Source: Protonemura montana
Taxonomy: Eukaryota > Arthropoda > Insecta > Plecoptera > Nemouridae
Direction of reading: 5' to 3'
Assembly: GCA_947568835.1 (NCBI GenBank)
Contig: OX387602.1
Coordinates: 12,017,021-12,081,020 of the forward strand
Length of the DNA: 64,000 bases
The first letter of the stretch is position 1. The number at the start of each line of letters is the position of its first letter. The translations under genes and the position numbers were made by a program. Shown piece after piece: positions 1-14,705 of the stretch. The notes under the pieces are model-generated. The model was not told the origin of the DNA. It was given only the letters and a program-made list of their open reading frames with translations, and did no database searches.

Positions 1-2224
1 GATGTTATCGCACTCTGTTGATTATTAAAGTTTTCTCTGTCCTAATATGATGCAAATAACACGGATCTTTTCAATCGACGTCATAATAAATTTATCCACC
101 GATGTGATGATCATTTAACTGGGTTTTAATATGCGTAACGATATTTATGTTTATATTAAAAGCCTATCAAAGTTATTTTATAAGCAATCGATGTGCTCAG
201 GAAATGATGTCCTCGGGGGCAATTCGCACGGCGATGAAAGGTTCGGCAGCCACGTCCATGTAATTTATACAGGTTAATCTCGACGGAGAAGAAATATTTA
301 GAGGGTTTATAACCTTGTATCAGACTATATTAAGAGAGTTTTAATGGCTACCAGAATAACACGTTTATATAGTTTTATCTTGCTTTCGGGTAATCTGGGG
401 GTGATTAATAGGCATTTAGCTAAGGTTTCTGTATTCTGTTGACGGTGCATAAGTGAAACCGAAGACAAGGAAATAATTATAATCGTGGATATGTCTTGGT
501 AGAATGATGTCAGTGTGACAGATGTATGGGCCCAGTCAAAATTTCACCTCCGCCTGAGAGTGGGTTTCTTTATAGTTATTCTACGTGTACGTTAATTTCG
601 TTGCAATTTATTTCCTTGTTACTATTGGAAATTTGGTCACATCTCAGCTGTGAATCAAATGCTGCAACTCAGCTTGGCGCTTATGAGCAAAAAATATTTT
701 CAAAACCACTGTAGAGTGTGATGTGTGCGTTTTTTTAACGAGTTGGCCACTGTGAAATCCTGTTCAGTTTTTCATTATTTCAAGCTTCTTTTGAAATGAA
801 ATAAAAATGATAAGTATTTACTCAATATGAAACTAATTTGATGTGTTGACTGACAAGATAATCACAGAGTTCCGTGTCGACCGAGGTAGATAGGCAAGCA
901 AGCGGGCTCGACACAAGGTGTTTTCGACGAGGTATATCAATATCACGGCTCTCATGCCCGGCTCGGACCGGCAACAGGTTCACAGGCTCACAGCTTCTCG
1001 TGCTCGCTCCCTAATTTCAAATGCTCGGCGCGGTGGATCGACTTCATTATTTTCACCGACGATTAAAATGTGAAATTTCTCGTTTCGAATATAAGGAAGG
1101 TTCTGTTTCCTTATCAGATGCCATCAAATTGTTCGAGAAATTATTTTTACTGCTACTTTGTGCTGCGGAGTTATGTTATAAACGTCAATTTCGTGTCGCA
1201 ATAAATTGAAAATGGTTGACTATTTTCTTCTGTGATTGGATCTTTGTGCATGGATAATACCTGCGCAGTCAATCATTGATGAAGAGCATCTCGCGTCGAA
1301 ACCTTGCGCAGGTAACTACTTACCATGGAGTATCATCCTGGAGCGAGTGAGAGTATAAAGAGAGAGAGATCGAGCTCTGTTAAAGAATGCGTAGGACGAT
1401 CAAGCAGGCTCGTTTGGGGAACAATTGGACATTTTTGAGCTATTTATAGGGTCCCAGATACACGATGGTATATGTTTGCCTCTCATTCTTTGAATCTTGT
1501 CACATTATGTTATTGTTCTTTAAGGAGGGTGTCACAGTCGATGACAGCGCGTGGGCTTCATCGGGAGAGAGAGGATAGACATGGTTTATCACGTGACCTG
1601 CAGCCGAGACCTAGTCCATTCGTGAAATGCACAGTTCTTTGTCGATGACGATATTCAAATATTCGACAACGGTAGATCGGCGAGCCAGATGAGAAAGATA
1701 GTACGATGGACCAAGGTCCTACGCTCGTTTTTAGTTAATAGATATCTATGTTTTTTGTCGATTAGTTTTTTTTTTTACAAACGTATGACGGAAAACGATA
1801 GGTAACAAAATTTTTACGGAAGTCAGTACAAACAACTGCGGAAAGTTCATTGTGATGCTAAAGGTTTTGATGGTATTTCTCTGTACTTATAGGGAACTGC
1901 TGTTATTATCACACCCGATCTGATAACTTTCCCGGTGTACACACCCTTATCGTCAAAGTCCACCCCCACCAAATAGTACACACGCAGCCAACCATTTTGC
2001 GCTTTGGTAGCACGAGCAGAGTTTTGTCATCAGCAAACAAAACGTGGCGGCCAGCAAACGCGTCGTATGACTTGAACCCCTTCAGTCCCTTGATGGCTGC
2101 AACTGTTCTTCTATTTTCCATCAAGTAGCTCGCGAAATTGCTCTGTCAGCTTTCCATGACGGACTGACATTGCCAGGCAGGGCAGGACAGAGTACGGCCA
2201 CCACGGGTAGAGCGCAGCGCGACG

Positions 2225-2239
2225 ACGACGTCGACGTGG
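2225..2239 (+). repeat. ACGACGTCGACGTGG word, copy 1
   Basis: A 15-base word repeated exactly at 44974-44988. It lies in a short GAC/GTC-rich stretch and its centre, CGACGTCG, is palindromic. Low complexity may be enough to explain the match. Confidence 0.5.
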
Positions 2240-2881
2240 CCACCAGCGCCACCCGCTTATACGAGATGGATGTGAATGGTCACTGCACATTGCATGCCAA
2301 GCAATCTGGCTGGCTGACTGGCTGGTCAGGGAAAATGCCACTGAGATATTATGTAATTGAAGGGGAAATGCCCAAAGTAACAAGTCAAAATCAAATGCTC
2401 GTTTTACCAGCGCATTGTGACGTAATGTAATCAAAGTTAGTTGGACGTTTTGACGTTTGTATTTATGTTTCTCGTAGAATCATGGAGCATTTTCACCCCC
2501 CACCGCCGAACGCCATTTTTGAATCAACGTTTTGTGGCTGGGTATTTCGCGCGAGCGAGATATGAAATTGTGCGATTTCGTTAATTTTCGTTTTTATGCT
2601 AACGACTGAGTATTCCAATGAACTTTTGGCATGGACAGCTTGCGTCGGTACGTCTTTCTATCATTTTGAATAAAATAACAAGACCAGAAAGCGTCGTAGA
2701 TCACTCACAAACACACACAACATCGAAGAGAGCGGACATTGCGGAGGCGTTTTGATAATGTCGTGATGATGTACACCTGATCTCGATGCAGAAGCTTAGA
2801 GGAAGGGGGATAATTTATTCGGAAGATTCTTGGCCATCCTGGCGGGGGACCGTGGCACATGCAGTCATGCTGGGACCCAGT

Positions 2882-2904
2882 ACCGGCACCGGCACCGGCA
2901 CCGG
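2882..2904. repeat. (ACCGGC)n hexanucleotide repeat
   Basis: Nearly four ACCGGC units. A shorter version with the same unit is at 34739-34756. Confidence 0.85.
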
Positions 2905-4039
2905 TAGAAGTCACTTGCCAGGAACGAGGGCTGCATAGAAACTGCTCATTGCTTGACGTGTGCTCGACGGCGGGCGACGCGCCAAGGGCCGTGGCTGATG
3001 GGAGGGGGGAGGGGGGTAGCGTCGCTATGATGGACGGACCTAGGGCATAGCGAGCAAAATATCAGACAACGGAACAAGACAGACGGGTGCATCAACGGAG
3101 GTGCACGAAGAGGACGGAAGATGCAGAGATGAAATTTTTTGGAATATAACCGAGAGAGAAGAAAAAAAGAGTGAGAATACTTATAAACTAGTGCATGGAG
3201 ATCAGGTCTGATATAGTCGGTTTTCTTTAGATCCTGTAAAGTTTTGCCTTCGCGTGGCTAGCCCGTTTGTATAAGTAGATTCCTGTTTTATGACTCCGGT
3301 AATTACGTCTGATGGCGACGAGCTAGCAGTTAGACAGGACGCGTTGACGCGTTGGACGAGCTGCGCAGGTCCGCGTGCGCAGCCGAGGTGAGACACCGCG
3401 CCGCACCGCGCAGCGCAGCTCGACTTCTTATCACGTACTCGCGGTATTGTGCCCTGGGGAACAATTTCATCGCTTTTTATTTGTGATGGTTATGGATGCT
3501 GCTGCCGTTGCCGCTGCAACGAGGACGAGTTTAGTCAAATTTTAGACGCATGGTTGATTCTCATTTCAATCATTCGTTTGTGCCAATAAAATAATTCAAT
3601 GCAAGACAGTCAGGTCTGCGAATTCTATCGGCGAAATGGGTCAGTCACATAAAACATGGATATTTTGAAACTTAATCGGTTCATATCCCAGCTAAACTTG
3701 GAATTGTCTTTATTTTCCCTGATTTACATCGCGTCACTGCAATGTGAATGATGAAGATTAAATCGTTTAAAATGATTAGACTTGAGTTGAATTTCAATTG
3801 AACATGTCATTTCACTGACAATTTGTTTTAATAAGGAGCATATATCTGTATACATATATATGCGTGTGTGTGAGCGCCTACCAACAAAAAGTCAACTAAA
3901 ATAGTAATTAATTTATCGCTTGCACATCATCTGAGCTAGGAAAATGTCACACATGAATCACTTCTGGTAATGACTTGTCTTTGACATACACATGCGTTCC
4001 ATCACGCTGTTCTTACACTTACACCCATAGCAGCCAGTG

Positions 4040-4084
4040 AACCAGCCAACCAGCCAACCAACCAGCCAACCCAGATAGATAGAT
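4040..4084. repeat. CCAACCAG repeat joined to a GATA repeat
   Basis: About four imperfect ACCAGCCA/CCAACCAG units to 4073, followed directly by three GATA/AGAT units. A compound microsatellite. Confidence 0.8.
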
Positions 4085-7000
4085 GAATACTGGTATTTAT
4101 GAGCGGCTGTCAAACTGATGGATATGGATCGCGTCCTCAGCCTCCTTAGGGCTGTAATAAATATCATACAAGTTATTGCTCTCGCTCTTAATTCACATGA
4201 CAGTGAAGCATCTCGGGAGATAGGTAGTAGGGGCCAGTTCATGATGCCTAGTATTAATTAAATAACAACACCATGCATATACTACTGTGACTGTACATCC
4301 AGTGTGAAATGCAGAGCAAGATATATTAATTAGCTTTTTTTTTTTAATACTTGGAAGTCTTTCTCACTCGGTGTCCTGTGTGTAATCTCTTTGATGGGAC
4401 TGAATTAATATTCGTAGATAGTTTCTTTATCTTGAACATGACAGATGCATTTTTAATTTCATTCTATTGAAACGTCGTGTGGCAATTGTCGATTATCGAC
4501 GTCCATGATTGATGGAATGAGATCAAACTGCAGTCTGTCGTCGTGCTATAAGTATTCGTATCATTTGTTTGTCCAGCATCATTTTGTGTGCGTCTTCGAG
4601 TTTGTGAGAGAAAGAGAGAGAGAAGGGGCGAAGAGTTTGAAGCAGCGATGCCGAACGATTGTAGGTGGAAGGCGCTAATCCAAGCCTTCTCTTCGTCTCC
4701 TCTGCGTGCCTTCCTCTCGTCAATCACTAGCTGACCGGGATAAAGTTTTAGCCCCAGCGCTTCACAGTCGTCGGCCGGTCGTCGTGCGATATCGGCCCTT
4801 TCACATTATGTAGACGAATCGAGTCTACGCGATGGACCATTATAGATTCCGACATTGTTTCTCTGTCGCGGTTATCGTCGCCAGCCATGGCAACTAAGAG
4901 AAAACAATAGAGGAGACCAGCTTAATTGTGACGTGTATCACATTCGATAATCTCTTCATAAATTTATGGCGGATATTGGTGAGAAGAGTGAGCGGCGTTT
5001 CTGCCTGCAATGTGACAAGAGATGGATCAATGTGCGGGGGTGGTAGAGGATGGGCGTTGGGACGTTGATATCTAAAGCCGTTAGGAGGGAAACAGGCCAG
5101 GAGAAGACCGGTCATTTTGATTTACAAATCTTGTTTATGGGAAGGGTAGCTGACTCAGGCTGACTTTATGTACCCGGGTTATGGAAAATACACAGTGCAC
5201 ACTCGTAAGTTAGACAAGTTATAACCAAGTATAATATGTAAGTTATTACTCCTTCGGGGACTCATAACTTGTCGTTCATTACTTATGTTAATTTGACGCG
5301 ATCTAAAGAGATCCAGCCATCACAAAATGCATTATGCCAAGATATTTACGATACATTCATCACTATACAAAGAGGTGGAAAATGTCAAATAAGTTTGTTG
5401 CCTTCTGCAAACCATTTCATTTTTTTTCGGTCTATTTTCCAGTCCCCATCTGCGAGAGTATGAAATGAGTTTCTAATCCACGGACTTCCTTTTACCTGTG
5501 GCTTATGAAAATCACCCAACGTCTCCCTGCGCGTCTTCCGGTCCAGTAGCTAGATTATTGAAGCTGTTTGATGCACCTTTGATTACTCTATCCGATAATG
5601 TCATAGCCGTTTCTTTCTCAACTCTTCTGTCGAATCGCGTTTGCCTGCTTGCTTCTGAACCTCCATTCTTTCCACGCACTACTTCACAGGAGCCCACAAT
5701 TCGGCAGCTGCCGGTCCTAGAACTTACGAAGACACCGAAGACGTCTTTCGTCGTTGTTGTCCTCATGTTTCGACCACTTGAACTTCGTGCGCAGATCGAT
5801 TCAAATCGTAACAGTAGTTGCAGGCCGGATAAACGCACCCTTCTTATCTTTGCGGGCGATCTTGACGATCACGTAGCAATTTGGAACACTGCTCTGTGTG
5901 CCCCCCAGATTGTCCACTGCCGCGAAAGGATTGGCGAACGATTGTCGTAAAACATAAAATGGCCTCCGAAATGGGCTCTAAAAAGCTCGTATAAGCAGTT
6001 ACCCTGTCTGGTACTTGCGAACTTGGGCCCTGTCCTACCGTGACGGTTGGTGTGACTAGCCATTGTTGTGCCCCGATAAAAGGGAGCTCGCTCGATCGGC
6101 GAAGATTCTTTTATCAACGATTTAATCCTGCTGAAATTACCGCTCCATTAAATTATTTTGATATTTGTAGCAAATTGTTATTTGCCGATATTAAATTTCG
6201 TTCGCTGCGTTTCCTCCGCTTTGAATATTTGTTTCGTATTGATCAACTTCGTAATTAAATGTTATTTCAACTCAATTTCTTCTGGAAATTATAATGCCCT
6301 TTACCGTCCACCGCTAATTCTAACTGACAACGAAATGAAATTTTAATCGCAGCTATAATGTTTTAACATTTTTATCTATGGCATCACGTAATTAATAGCG
6401 AATCTAATCAGATTAGTGCATCGTATTGACCATCACGCTTAGTTCTTGGAAGTGCAGACAAAGTCAGTGTTACACGTTCCCACGTTGTGATGCAGTCCTG
6501 CGATGGATTAAAACTACTGCTTACTCCGTAGGGCGGGGTAGTATTACCTACTCTTTTACCACCAACCAGTTACCCGCAAGTACCATAAGACTTCAGCACG
6601 ATTCCGAGCACACCATACAGAGATTAATGAAACGCTTGACAAAATGTTTAACTTGATTTCTCTGCCTTAACTCGTGCTAAAACATCTTGAAACTTGACCA
6701 ATATCTGTACTTGTGTATTATAATCAACCAAAGCATCTTGTAACTATTTTCATTTCATTGGTAATTGCTCATTAACGTGTTTCGTATACTAAAAGTGATT
6801 TAATTACTACGTACACGTGACAACAGTACAAAGTTAACTGGTTTCCATGCAAACAAGATTTTCAGATATTTGCTCTGTACAGTTACATCGGTTACATGCT
6901 TCATCTGTTTCTTTAAGATGCAGATTGTTATCTGTTCAATTTGATTTTCATATAACCTACCTGAGACCGAATTATGCTGAGCATTGACACACGCCCGACA

Positions 7001-10000
7001 TGATTTGTTGGTTTCGTGCGCCAAGGGAACCAAAATCATTACAACTCCTTTTGAAGTCATCAGACAGAAGTCGATGGTGACTACCATACTAATTGCATTG
7101 CGTTTCCGACTCTTCGACGAGGATAACACGCAACGAATGATACAAAGCGTCCAGCGAGCAATTAAATTCACATGCCTAAAGATTTTTTTTCATTTAAATG
7201 CAAGGTGGCACTTAAACTTATATCACAATTGATGCAAAAAAATACACTTTTGTATACCTGGAGTTCCCAAATCGTTTTCTACGTCTGTCGAGAGGCATGG
7301 GCAGCGAGACGAGACTTAGACAGAGAGGTGTTGATGCCGAATGGGCAATCGACGAAACGAATTAATTCCGAGTGCTCTCAATAGCCCCGCGAGAACTGAG
7401 AAGGTTTTCGCCATAGATTCAAGAGCGGTGGCCTCGTGGGTCTTCTTCGTTAGCGACCATCTATCGTGGGCCGTCAGCTCTTGCCCGTCGTGAATCCCGT
7501 AAATCAGTATCGCCATTTTACTCCTAATCGTCGTCGTCGTCGTGGTCGTCGTCATCCTCGTTGGCATCGCTCTAAGCATCGTGGAGATCCGAAAATCTGC
7601 AATGGGTCCTGTCGCCTATCCATGGGCTATTTATTGCCGAAAAAACATGTCCATTATTAGTATTTATGGAGAAATCCTTCAGTTTGTTGTTGTGAGTAAA
7701 CAAGAATAGAAAAATAGAGATCTTGATAGGACATTTGATAGGATAGGAACAGATTCGATATTGATTTTTGGTTTGATTGTTTATGAGCACGTTTTTGAAT
7801 GCTTGCTTTGTTGCTACCTTACACTGACTAACAAACGCAAGACTCAAAAATAGTTTTAACTAGTTTCTAAATCTTGTCTTAATACGAATTTGTTACAATT
7901 TGTATGCCCAACCTCTCATCGCCTTAACGCTTACACAATTTGATAAAATTAAATATAATCTAGATTTATGATTATTGTCGCTAAGAGACCAAGCGTAGTG
8001 CGTGTCTGAGGATGAGTGCTCTTCGGGAGAGTCTCTCGCCGGATGGAGGTATGATGTCTGTGCAGAGGTCTCCCCAGTGCCTCGTCTGCTAGCTGACATG
8101 GTGACTGCTGATTTATCTAGCGTCGCTTGTTGGCGTCTGTGCGCGTCGTGGGTGGGTGGGGGTTTCAACCGGTGCCACTGCGTGGCTGGGGCCAGGGAGA
8201 GCTGCACTGTGTGTGAGCTGGGATCAGCTTGGCCAGTATGAGGAGAATGTGTGGTGACAACGACTCTAAAAGTCTAAGAGACAGACAGCCAACTTGGTCA
8301 TACGGTCGAACCATCTTGGATTTTATTTTACTGTCTCTTGTAGGAGTTGACCACTTGATATCTGTAAACGGTTTTAACTTGTGAAGCATTGTCTTTGTTA
8401 CATCATGGATATCTTTGGTCTATTAGATTGGTCCGCGGAGGATAGTGTGCCATGTACTTTACCAATCGAAACGTGCTCAAGATAAATGGATAGACCTTGG
8501 CGTGGTTGAAACTTCAAAGGGTCTGCATAAGGATATTTTACTGCACTATACCTACCTCTATAAGTTGCCGATAGCTGATAATTATTTTATGGCCATGCTT
8601 TAAATGCTCGTATCAAAAAATATATGTGTTATAAAGATTTAAATTAAAAAAAAGCGAAACTTCTTCTGGGCATTTGTATGAATTATTTTTATTAGGTGGC
8701 TTCGTTTGTTCTGTTTTTTATATCGTACTCTCATAAATATAAATGACGCTTGGCATGTCTTCGATACCTGAGACACGACACACTTGAGGTTTCTTTGGAA
8801 GCTTGGCCCTACCTTGGCTCGGATGATTTAGCGCGGCATTTCACAGAGACAGGAAAGAATCAGGACTTATTGACGAATTCTAAGCAAACCAATAAATTAG
8901 CTTAGAGAATGCGCAAAAACATGTGAATAGAACATTTTTCACACATAACTGTGACTTGTATGGCAAAGGGCGAAAGCCGTTCGCGCTTTTGTTACGGGAT
9001 ACAGGTATAATGAAATGTTGCGTGGAGCACTATTTCCAATGTCCACATTGTCAAAGAATCGGGAGAGTCGAAGCTCTGCGGGCGCGTTCTTCGGTCACTT
9101 TACTGCAACGGTTCGTTGCATGTTTCCCTATACCGAAGTTAAATTCAATGAACAATGAAATTGGTCGAAGATGCTATTACCGCGATATAAATAACCATTT
9201 TTAATAGCACTTTTAGTCTGGAGTGGGCAATAGTGCAAAAAGTTGGCCTGCGACGTCTTGCACGTTCGCCAGCGTGGCTGGTAATTACGCAAGACGTTCC
9301 TACCTACGACAGACGTGACGGACGGTGATCGCACGTTTATTTTGACTCAGCTTTTGATTTCTCTATCATTTGGTGTTATTATATTATACCTTCTTTGGTA
9401 GTCAATCGTGACGGAATTTTCGGATTTCGAGGTCAGGTACAGTGATTATTGGAGAAAAAGAGGGTCTTTGTGCAAGGAAAAAAGCGGCAGGGCTTCTTTT
9501 GTTGATTCATATTTCCGTTCGTCATTGACACTTTCGGATGAATCGACACTGTATTGCAACGACAAATTGAAGATATCCTTTTATTTGGTGCTTCAGAGAA
9601 AACTTTGATATGACAAATTAATATTCGATGTACTGTGTAAAAGTCAGGGTAATTGCAATTTGAGTCAAGTTTCCTAACAAGTAACAAACCATTGTTAACT
9701 TGCTGAAATTATGGTTCACGCCTGGTCGCGTACTTTGGTTAGATGGATTTCATCCTGCGCCGGAAGAGGGCTCTTGTCTCCTGCCACCTTTTCTCACCTT
9801 ATGCTATTCTAGCTGCTCTTGTCGCGGTCACATTGAGTTTATGCACATTTGTGGAGTTACATTATCTCATCGGTTTCATACTACACACGTTTTCGCCATT
9901 ACTTTTGTCAGTTTTGTAGTATTTTGCTTTCAGTAACGAACGCTACGGGGCTGAAACACCAAGAAAGAAAGAGATGACATTTAGATAAATAGCTTGTTCA

Positions 10001-10973
10001 TTCACGCTAATCTTTCATCTTTTGTAAAAAAAATATATATCCAAGTTTTTGATACTAGACCTTCGTTCGGTTATAGTTACCGTACCATTCTTCTTTCCCG
10101 CCCCCGGACACCCCAATATACGTTCATCTCATTCAATCATGAATTGAAGTATATTTTTCAGAGCAAATCCCCTGGTTCTAGATTTAATGGTTTTCCCTTT
10201 CTAGCTTCAACCAAGCCATAGGTGGATATAATCGGCGCGGGCAATACAAGATTGGGACCCCCATTTCGGCATTGGCACTCTCTTGTCAAACGCCATGTGC
10301 CCTGACCCGCTGTCATGCGGCCGTCCATCAAAACTTGAACTCGTGAAAGGAATACACAGCGCAGACAAAGTTTGCCCCAAATGCTGCTGAGTCGGATTTA
10401 TCTATCGCCTTTTGATTTATGGATTGATATTGTATTCTGTCACTTTGCAAAAGGGTAGTTTCGTTACAATGCTGTCCACATTTATCAACTACTGCGCAAG
10501 ATCGGTTCGGTTCCACGTGCTCGCATTTAGCAGCTTGCTGCGCACGAACTCTCTCTGTACGCGCTGAATTAACTGCAATCATACGCACCTTTTTCTCGAT
10601 CGACGCCAGACGAGAGATGAACTATTCGAGTACAACCATTTTCAATTAATGCAGCAGCCAGACAATAGTTCTATCATTTTTGTTTGTTCTAATTTTATTT
10701 CATTAGAGTCTTGCTCGATGCCCTACCTACCCTCTCTTTGAGTCTTTGATGTGTGTGCAGTGTGCCCTATGTCTCTACTAAGGTGGAATGATACGTGCCG
10801 CACAGGGAAGGGAAACAAGACCGTGAGGTCTTACTGCAAGCAAGCACACATAGATTCGACGGTCGGTCGCATGTGCCGTCATCCGTGCTCCTCACAGCGC
10901 CGCGGCGACCGGATAAGCCTTGTGATTGGCGAGTTTCTAAGAGTTGATCCTTTTCCGGATGACATACGCTGGA

Positions 10974-10995
10974 TGCAGCAACAGCAGCAACAGCA
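10974..10995. repeat. CAG/CAA triplet repeat
   Basis: Seven CAG or CAA triplets. They give a short glutamine run in one frame of a 148-codon open frame, but nothing else supports that frame as coding. Confidence 0.75.
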
Positions 10996-11161
10996 TCATA
11001 GGCGGCAATGCTGCCGCCGCTTTGTCATCGTCTCCCAGTCCATACAGTTGCTACTCTACCTCGCTGGCTGTCAGGGCGTCGTCACTCAGTACACTGATGA
11101 ATACGGATCAACTCGTGATTGTCGGCCAGACATACCCTCCCGTCACCTGGAGGCAAAGCTA

Positions 11162-11175
11162 CCCCCCCCCCCCCC
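11162..11175. repeat. C14 homopolymer
   Basis: Fourteen uninterrupted C residues, one of four G or C runs of at least 13 in the window. Confidence 0.85.
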
Positions 11176-12100
11176 TCACCACGATTGCCGAGAATAGGCT
11201 TATCCAATATTGATTCACGCTTTGCGACACAATCTTTCGGACACGTTATACTTGTAGAAGTAAAACAAATCATCCCCTCTTGAAATGATCGTATTGAAAT
11301 TTGTTTAATGTTTTTGTAAACATTTGATCCATGAGCAACCCCTGATATTAGCATACATGATACACTCTTAGTATATCATTCAATTCTCTCCGTGGGTCTT
11401 CTTCTTGTATTCCTGTCTATGTGTCTGCGTATATCTATCTCATATTCATCGAGCCTCTCGCCTTTCTTCGTAGCCACCAAGAGACTCAAGGAACAAGGAT
11501 CCTCCTCGTAGATATAAAGAGTTTATCCCCTATTCTTATAAACATCCCCCAGTGGCGAAAATGAAGGGCATCTCTCCGTGGTATCGCATGTATACACGTG
11601 TTCGCCTCTTTATGGGGTACGTCTGGAGGGACTGGGGGATGGGTCAGTTCGGGATAAGCCTATAGTAAAAAGGCAGAGGCCAGAAAATTGGCGGCTTTGT
11701 CATGTGTGAAGAAGAGTTAGGTTCGTGCGAACGAGCGAGTGCACAGTGTTGTGTAACCCATTCGAATCTCGTTCGGAACACGTTAGCCACTCATTCAACG
11801 AATATATTAAAAAACTCTGCACAGATACAATGAATTGTATTTTGAATTTTAATAGGATTCTTTTATGTGTCTCGATGGGATGCATTATGTCTACCCTTTT
11901 ACTTAGGATTTAGTTAGCTAAACTAGTTACTTAATCGGTGAATTTTTGCATTTTTATTCGAAATAACCAGTTTAAATTTTCTACCGGATTTCGATTTAGT
12001 GCTGTTTCGTTTACATAGTTACGAGTCATGGACTACGACAGGAGTAGGCTACGTGCCAGCACTGGTGTTTACCTTCCTCAATTCTAAGATAGGTTAGGTT

Positions 12101-12125
12101 CATCATCATCCTCATCATCATCATC
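12101..12125. repeat. (CAT)n triplet repeat
   Basis: About eight CAT/ATC triplets with one CCT interruption. Two TTAGG-like units just upstream are too few to be telomeric. Confidence 0.8.
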
Positions 12126-14297
12126 CACTCATTCACCGACGCCATTAGACCAGTGGCACACGGTCAGTTGTCAAAACAGTGCATCGTTGAACACAATAAT
12201 CAACGAATCATAGAATTATCATTATCCAAGTGCTTTTTAAATCAAACCAATTCGTCTGGTTTCACTAATTACTCAGTCGATACAGCAGAAAAACATTGAT
12301 CTCTTAAAATAATCTTATGTAGTTATTCGTGTTTTCATAACGCATAATAATTGAAACAAGTCGAGCCCCGAAATGAAATTGAAAATGATCACATCCTGCA
12401 AATAGATCTCAGTGAATCATAGTGCGACAGCTATCTATCCGGCGTGAAATTTTTGGGCGCAAGAGAATGATCGACGCTGGCCGAGACTTGCCGCCCTTGC
12501 ATAAAGCCCTAAATTACACGCGTGTGTCAGATTGGTTAGATTGGAGATCGTGATCTGACGTAACAGCCGTAACAGAGTCCGTCGTCAGTCTTCGACGGTC
12601 CATGGCTCGGAAGGAGGGGTAGTGATAATGATGCATTAGCCTTTTCTTATTAGGCATCAATCAATGTTATTTATTGTAACAGCCTAGCCTCATATGGATA
12701 TGGATGTCAGGGGAATTAAATAATTTATTGTAATATAAGTTCCAATGATGAAAAAACCCACCATGTAATCAAGTGTTGATTTATATGACATAAATTGTAT
12801 GCAAAGCACATTCCTTCCACGCCTTTCACAATTTCAAATTGCTACTTATATCTTAGTGAGAGTGTTTTTTTCGGTTTCAGTTTTTATCAATGACGAATGC
12901 TCAAATGTCAAATTGATTTTTATTTTCTGTTAGAAAGTGAGTTTCTCTGGACATCGATATCGACAGACAGGCACATACTAAATAATGCTATTGAGCAATT
13001 GAAAATGTATCTTGCTGATAATTTATACGTTGTGTTTTGGATGCACAATTGACGTAACTTCCTTCACGGATGCGGTTTGATGGAAACACCACAGAGGATC
13101 ACAGTTTTTCAGGTTTTCCCATTTGTAAAGAGTTTTTTCATAACTCAGCTATCACAGGTAAAGTTTAAAAAAGACTAACACTTTCACACATTAGGGAATT
13201 GCCCTGTAATTCACAACGTTTTGAGTCCCAACAAGTAAAAAATTCATCCATTACGGATTTTTCCCCAAGTGCGGAGAATTCAATCATAATATTTCATGAG
13301 AATTGCCACAAAAGAATTTGAAACTTCTCGAACTGGTTTGAGTAAGTCATAGATACTTTGATTATTGATCACGTAATCAGGAGGAGAAGGACATTCGAGG
13401 AGGAAATCTGCATCTTAAATCACTGAAGTCGAGCTATAGTATGGTGTCAGCGAGATTGCCCATAGATCAGGGGTTAGCGGTTGACATTAGTTAGTCGAAA
13501 CCAACCGATTTATAGGAAACCGAGTTTAAGAAAGGCAACTTTTCTGAGGCGATGAAACGTGAATTAATGACCTAGATGTTTGCTCAACATCATCAGGTAT
13601 AAAACTGCGAACACGTTACCCCCGACTCGGCAGCGCTTCATCATGATCGTGGACCCGAATAATTTATGAAGATGTTTATCTGGTCATCCAGGTTGTTGCG
13701 ACCAAAGCAGACGAAGACGCTTGTGGAGTGAGGATCTTAGCTGCCAGGATCGAACCTCCAATAGACCATTGAGCAGCCCGCTATTTCTTTGATATCTGAG
13801 AGTTCGAACAACCGTAGGTCCTTCGGATGAACATTTTCAAATTCTAGTCCAATGTCCCCTGATGATTTTTCTATTTAGTGACGAAATGGTTTGATGTTTT
13901 GCCTGAGGAGATTAATTTCATGCTATTCCGTCCTGGACAATGCCGAAGTGCTAATAGATATACTGGATGACCTTGCCAATTTTGCAGAAAAGTTCTGTCG
14001 CTAAACTATGCAATATATGATTTGCTTGTTATTCACCTCATCGTTGATCCATCAATTTCTCAACATACTTATTTTTCAAAAAATTTCCTTCAAAATCTCA
14101 GCGACTTGCTTTGCTTAAAGCATGAATGCCCAATATAAAGTTACTATCACGTAACACGATACGTGAACGTGATCAACACACTTTATACTTATGCAGCGCA
14201 GTGCATCTAAAACCTTAGCGAGTCGGTAAGAAGTAAGTTGCTTCTTAGAGTTCCTATCCGAAGTTCGCTACTCGCGTGCATTTATTATCACGGCATC

Positions 14298-14330
14298 GCG
14301 GCGGCGGCGGTAGCGGCGGCGGCGGCGGTG
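14298..14330. repeat. CGG triplet island
   Basis: About nine CGG/GGC triplets with a single TAG interruption. A strongly GC-rich microsatellite in AT-rich flanks. Confidence 0.85.
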
Positions 14331-14693
14331 CTGAAGGGACGGCGCTAGTAGACAGGAGAGACGCGAGAGACGAGAAGGGTTAGGTTACTGCCATGGTTTC
14401 TGCTCTAGTGAAGCACACAGCATCTCATCTGTCAACTCACGTCATTTCACGTCACGTCAAACTTATGCAATGTCGGTCTGACATGACATGACTGACTGCT
14501 AAGTCAGCTAGATTTGCATGCTGCCTCTGGCTACAGCCATTTGCGCTCAACTATCGGGTGACTTAACGCATAGGTATTCTAATCAGAAATCACCATGGCA
14601 GACTTAGGGGTGACCTTTATTGCGGTATAAGGTGTTTGGTTGTAATTTTGTTCTGACATGACGTCTTATTTTTGTATTGCTCTTTGGTCGCGT

Positions 14694-14705
14694 GGCACCT
14701 CCACC
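14694..14705 (+). repeat. GGCACCTCCACC word, copy 1
   Basis: First of four exact + strand copies of a 12-base word. Here it is preceded by CGT, whereas the other three are preceded by CCT or CCC. There is no wider similarity around the copies that I could see, which argues against an ordinary transposon family. Confidence 0.7.

Noticed and set aside
1258-1314. 10-bp inverted repeat TACCTGCGCA / TGCGCAGGTA with a 37-nt loop
   Set aside because: Precursor-sized, but the loop does not continue the stem, so not a credible microRNA hairpin.
5498-5950. Open frame of 150 codons on the + strand, with a 108-codon frame opposite it
   Set aside because: No recognisable domain, no convincing splice sites bounding it and an overlapping antisense frame. 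Length alone is expected by chance in 64 kb with locally raised GC.
10751-11197. Open frame of 148 codons with a glutamine and a proline run
   Set aside because: The runs come from a CAG repeat and a C14 tract. The rest resembles nothing known.
12086-12100. TTAGG-like units, also near 14380
   Set aside because: Only two units each. Not telomeric repeat.
13738-13800. Reverse-strand GGTTCGATCC, like a tRNA B box
   Set aside because: The surrounding bases do not form a T arm and no A box or acceptor stem fits upstream.
13440-13970. Stretch that seemed less simple than its flanks, possibly an old transposon remnant
   Set aside because: Spot translation of part of it showed no transposon protein motif and no terminal repeats were found. 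Cannot be supported by eye.
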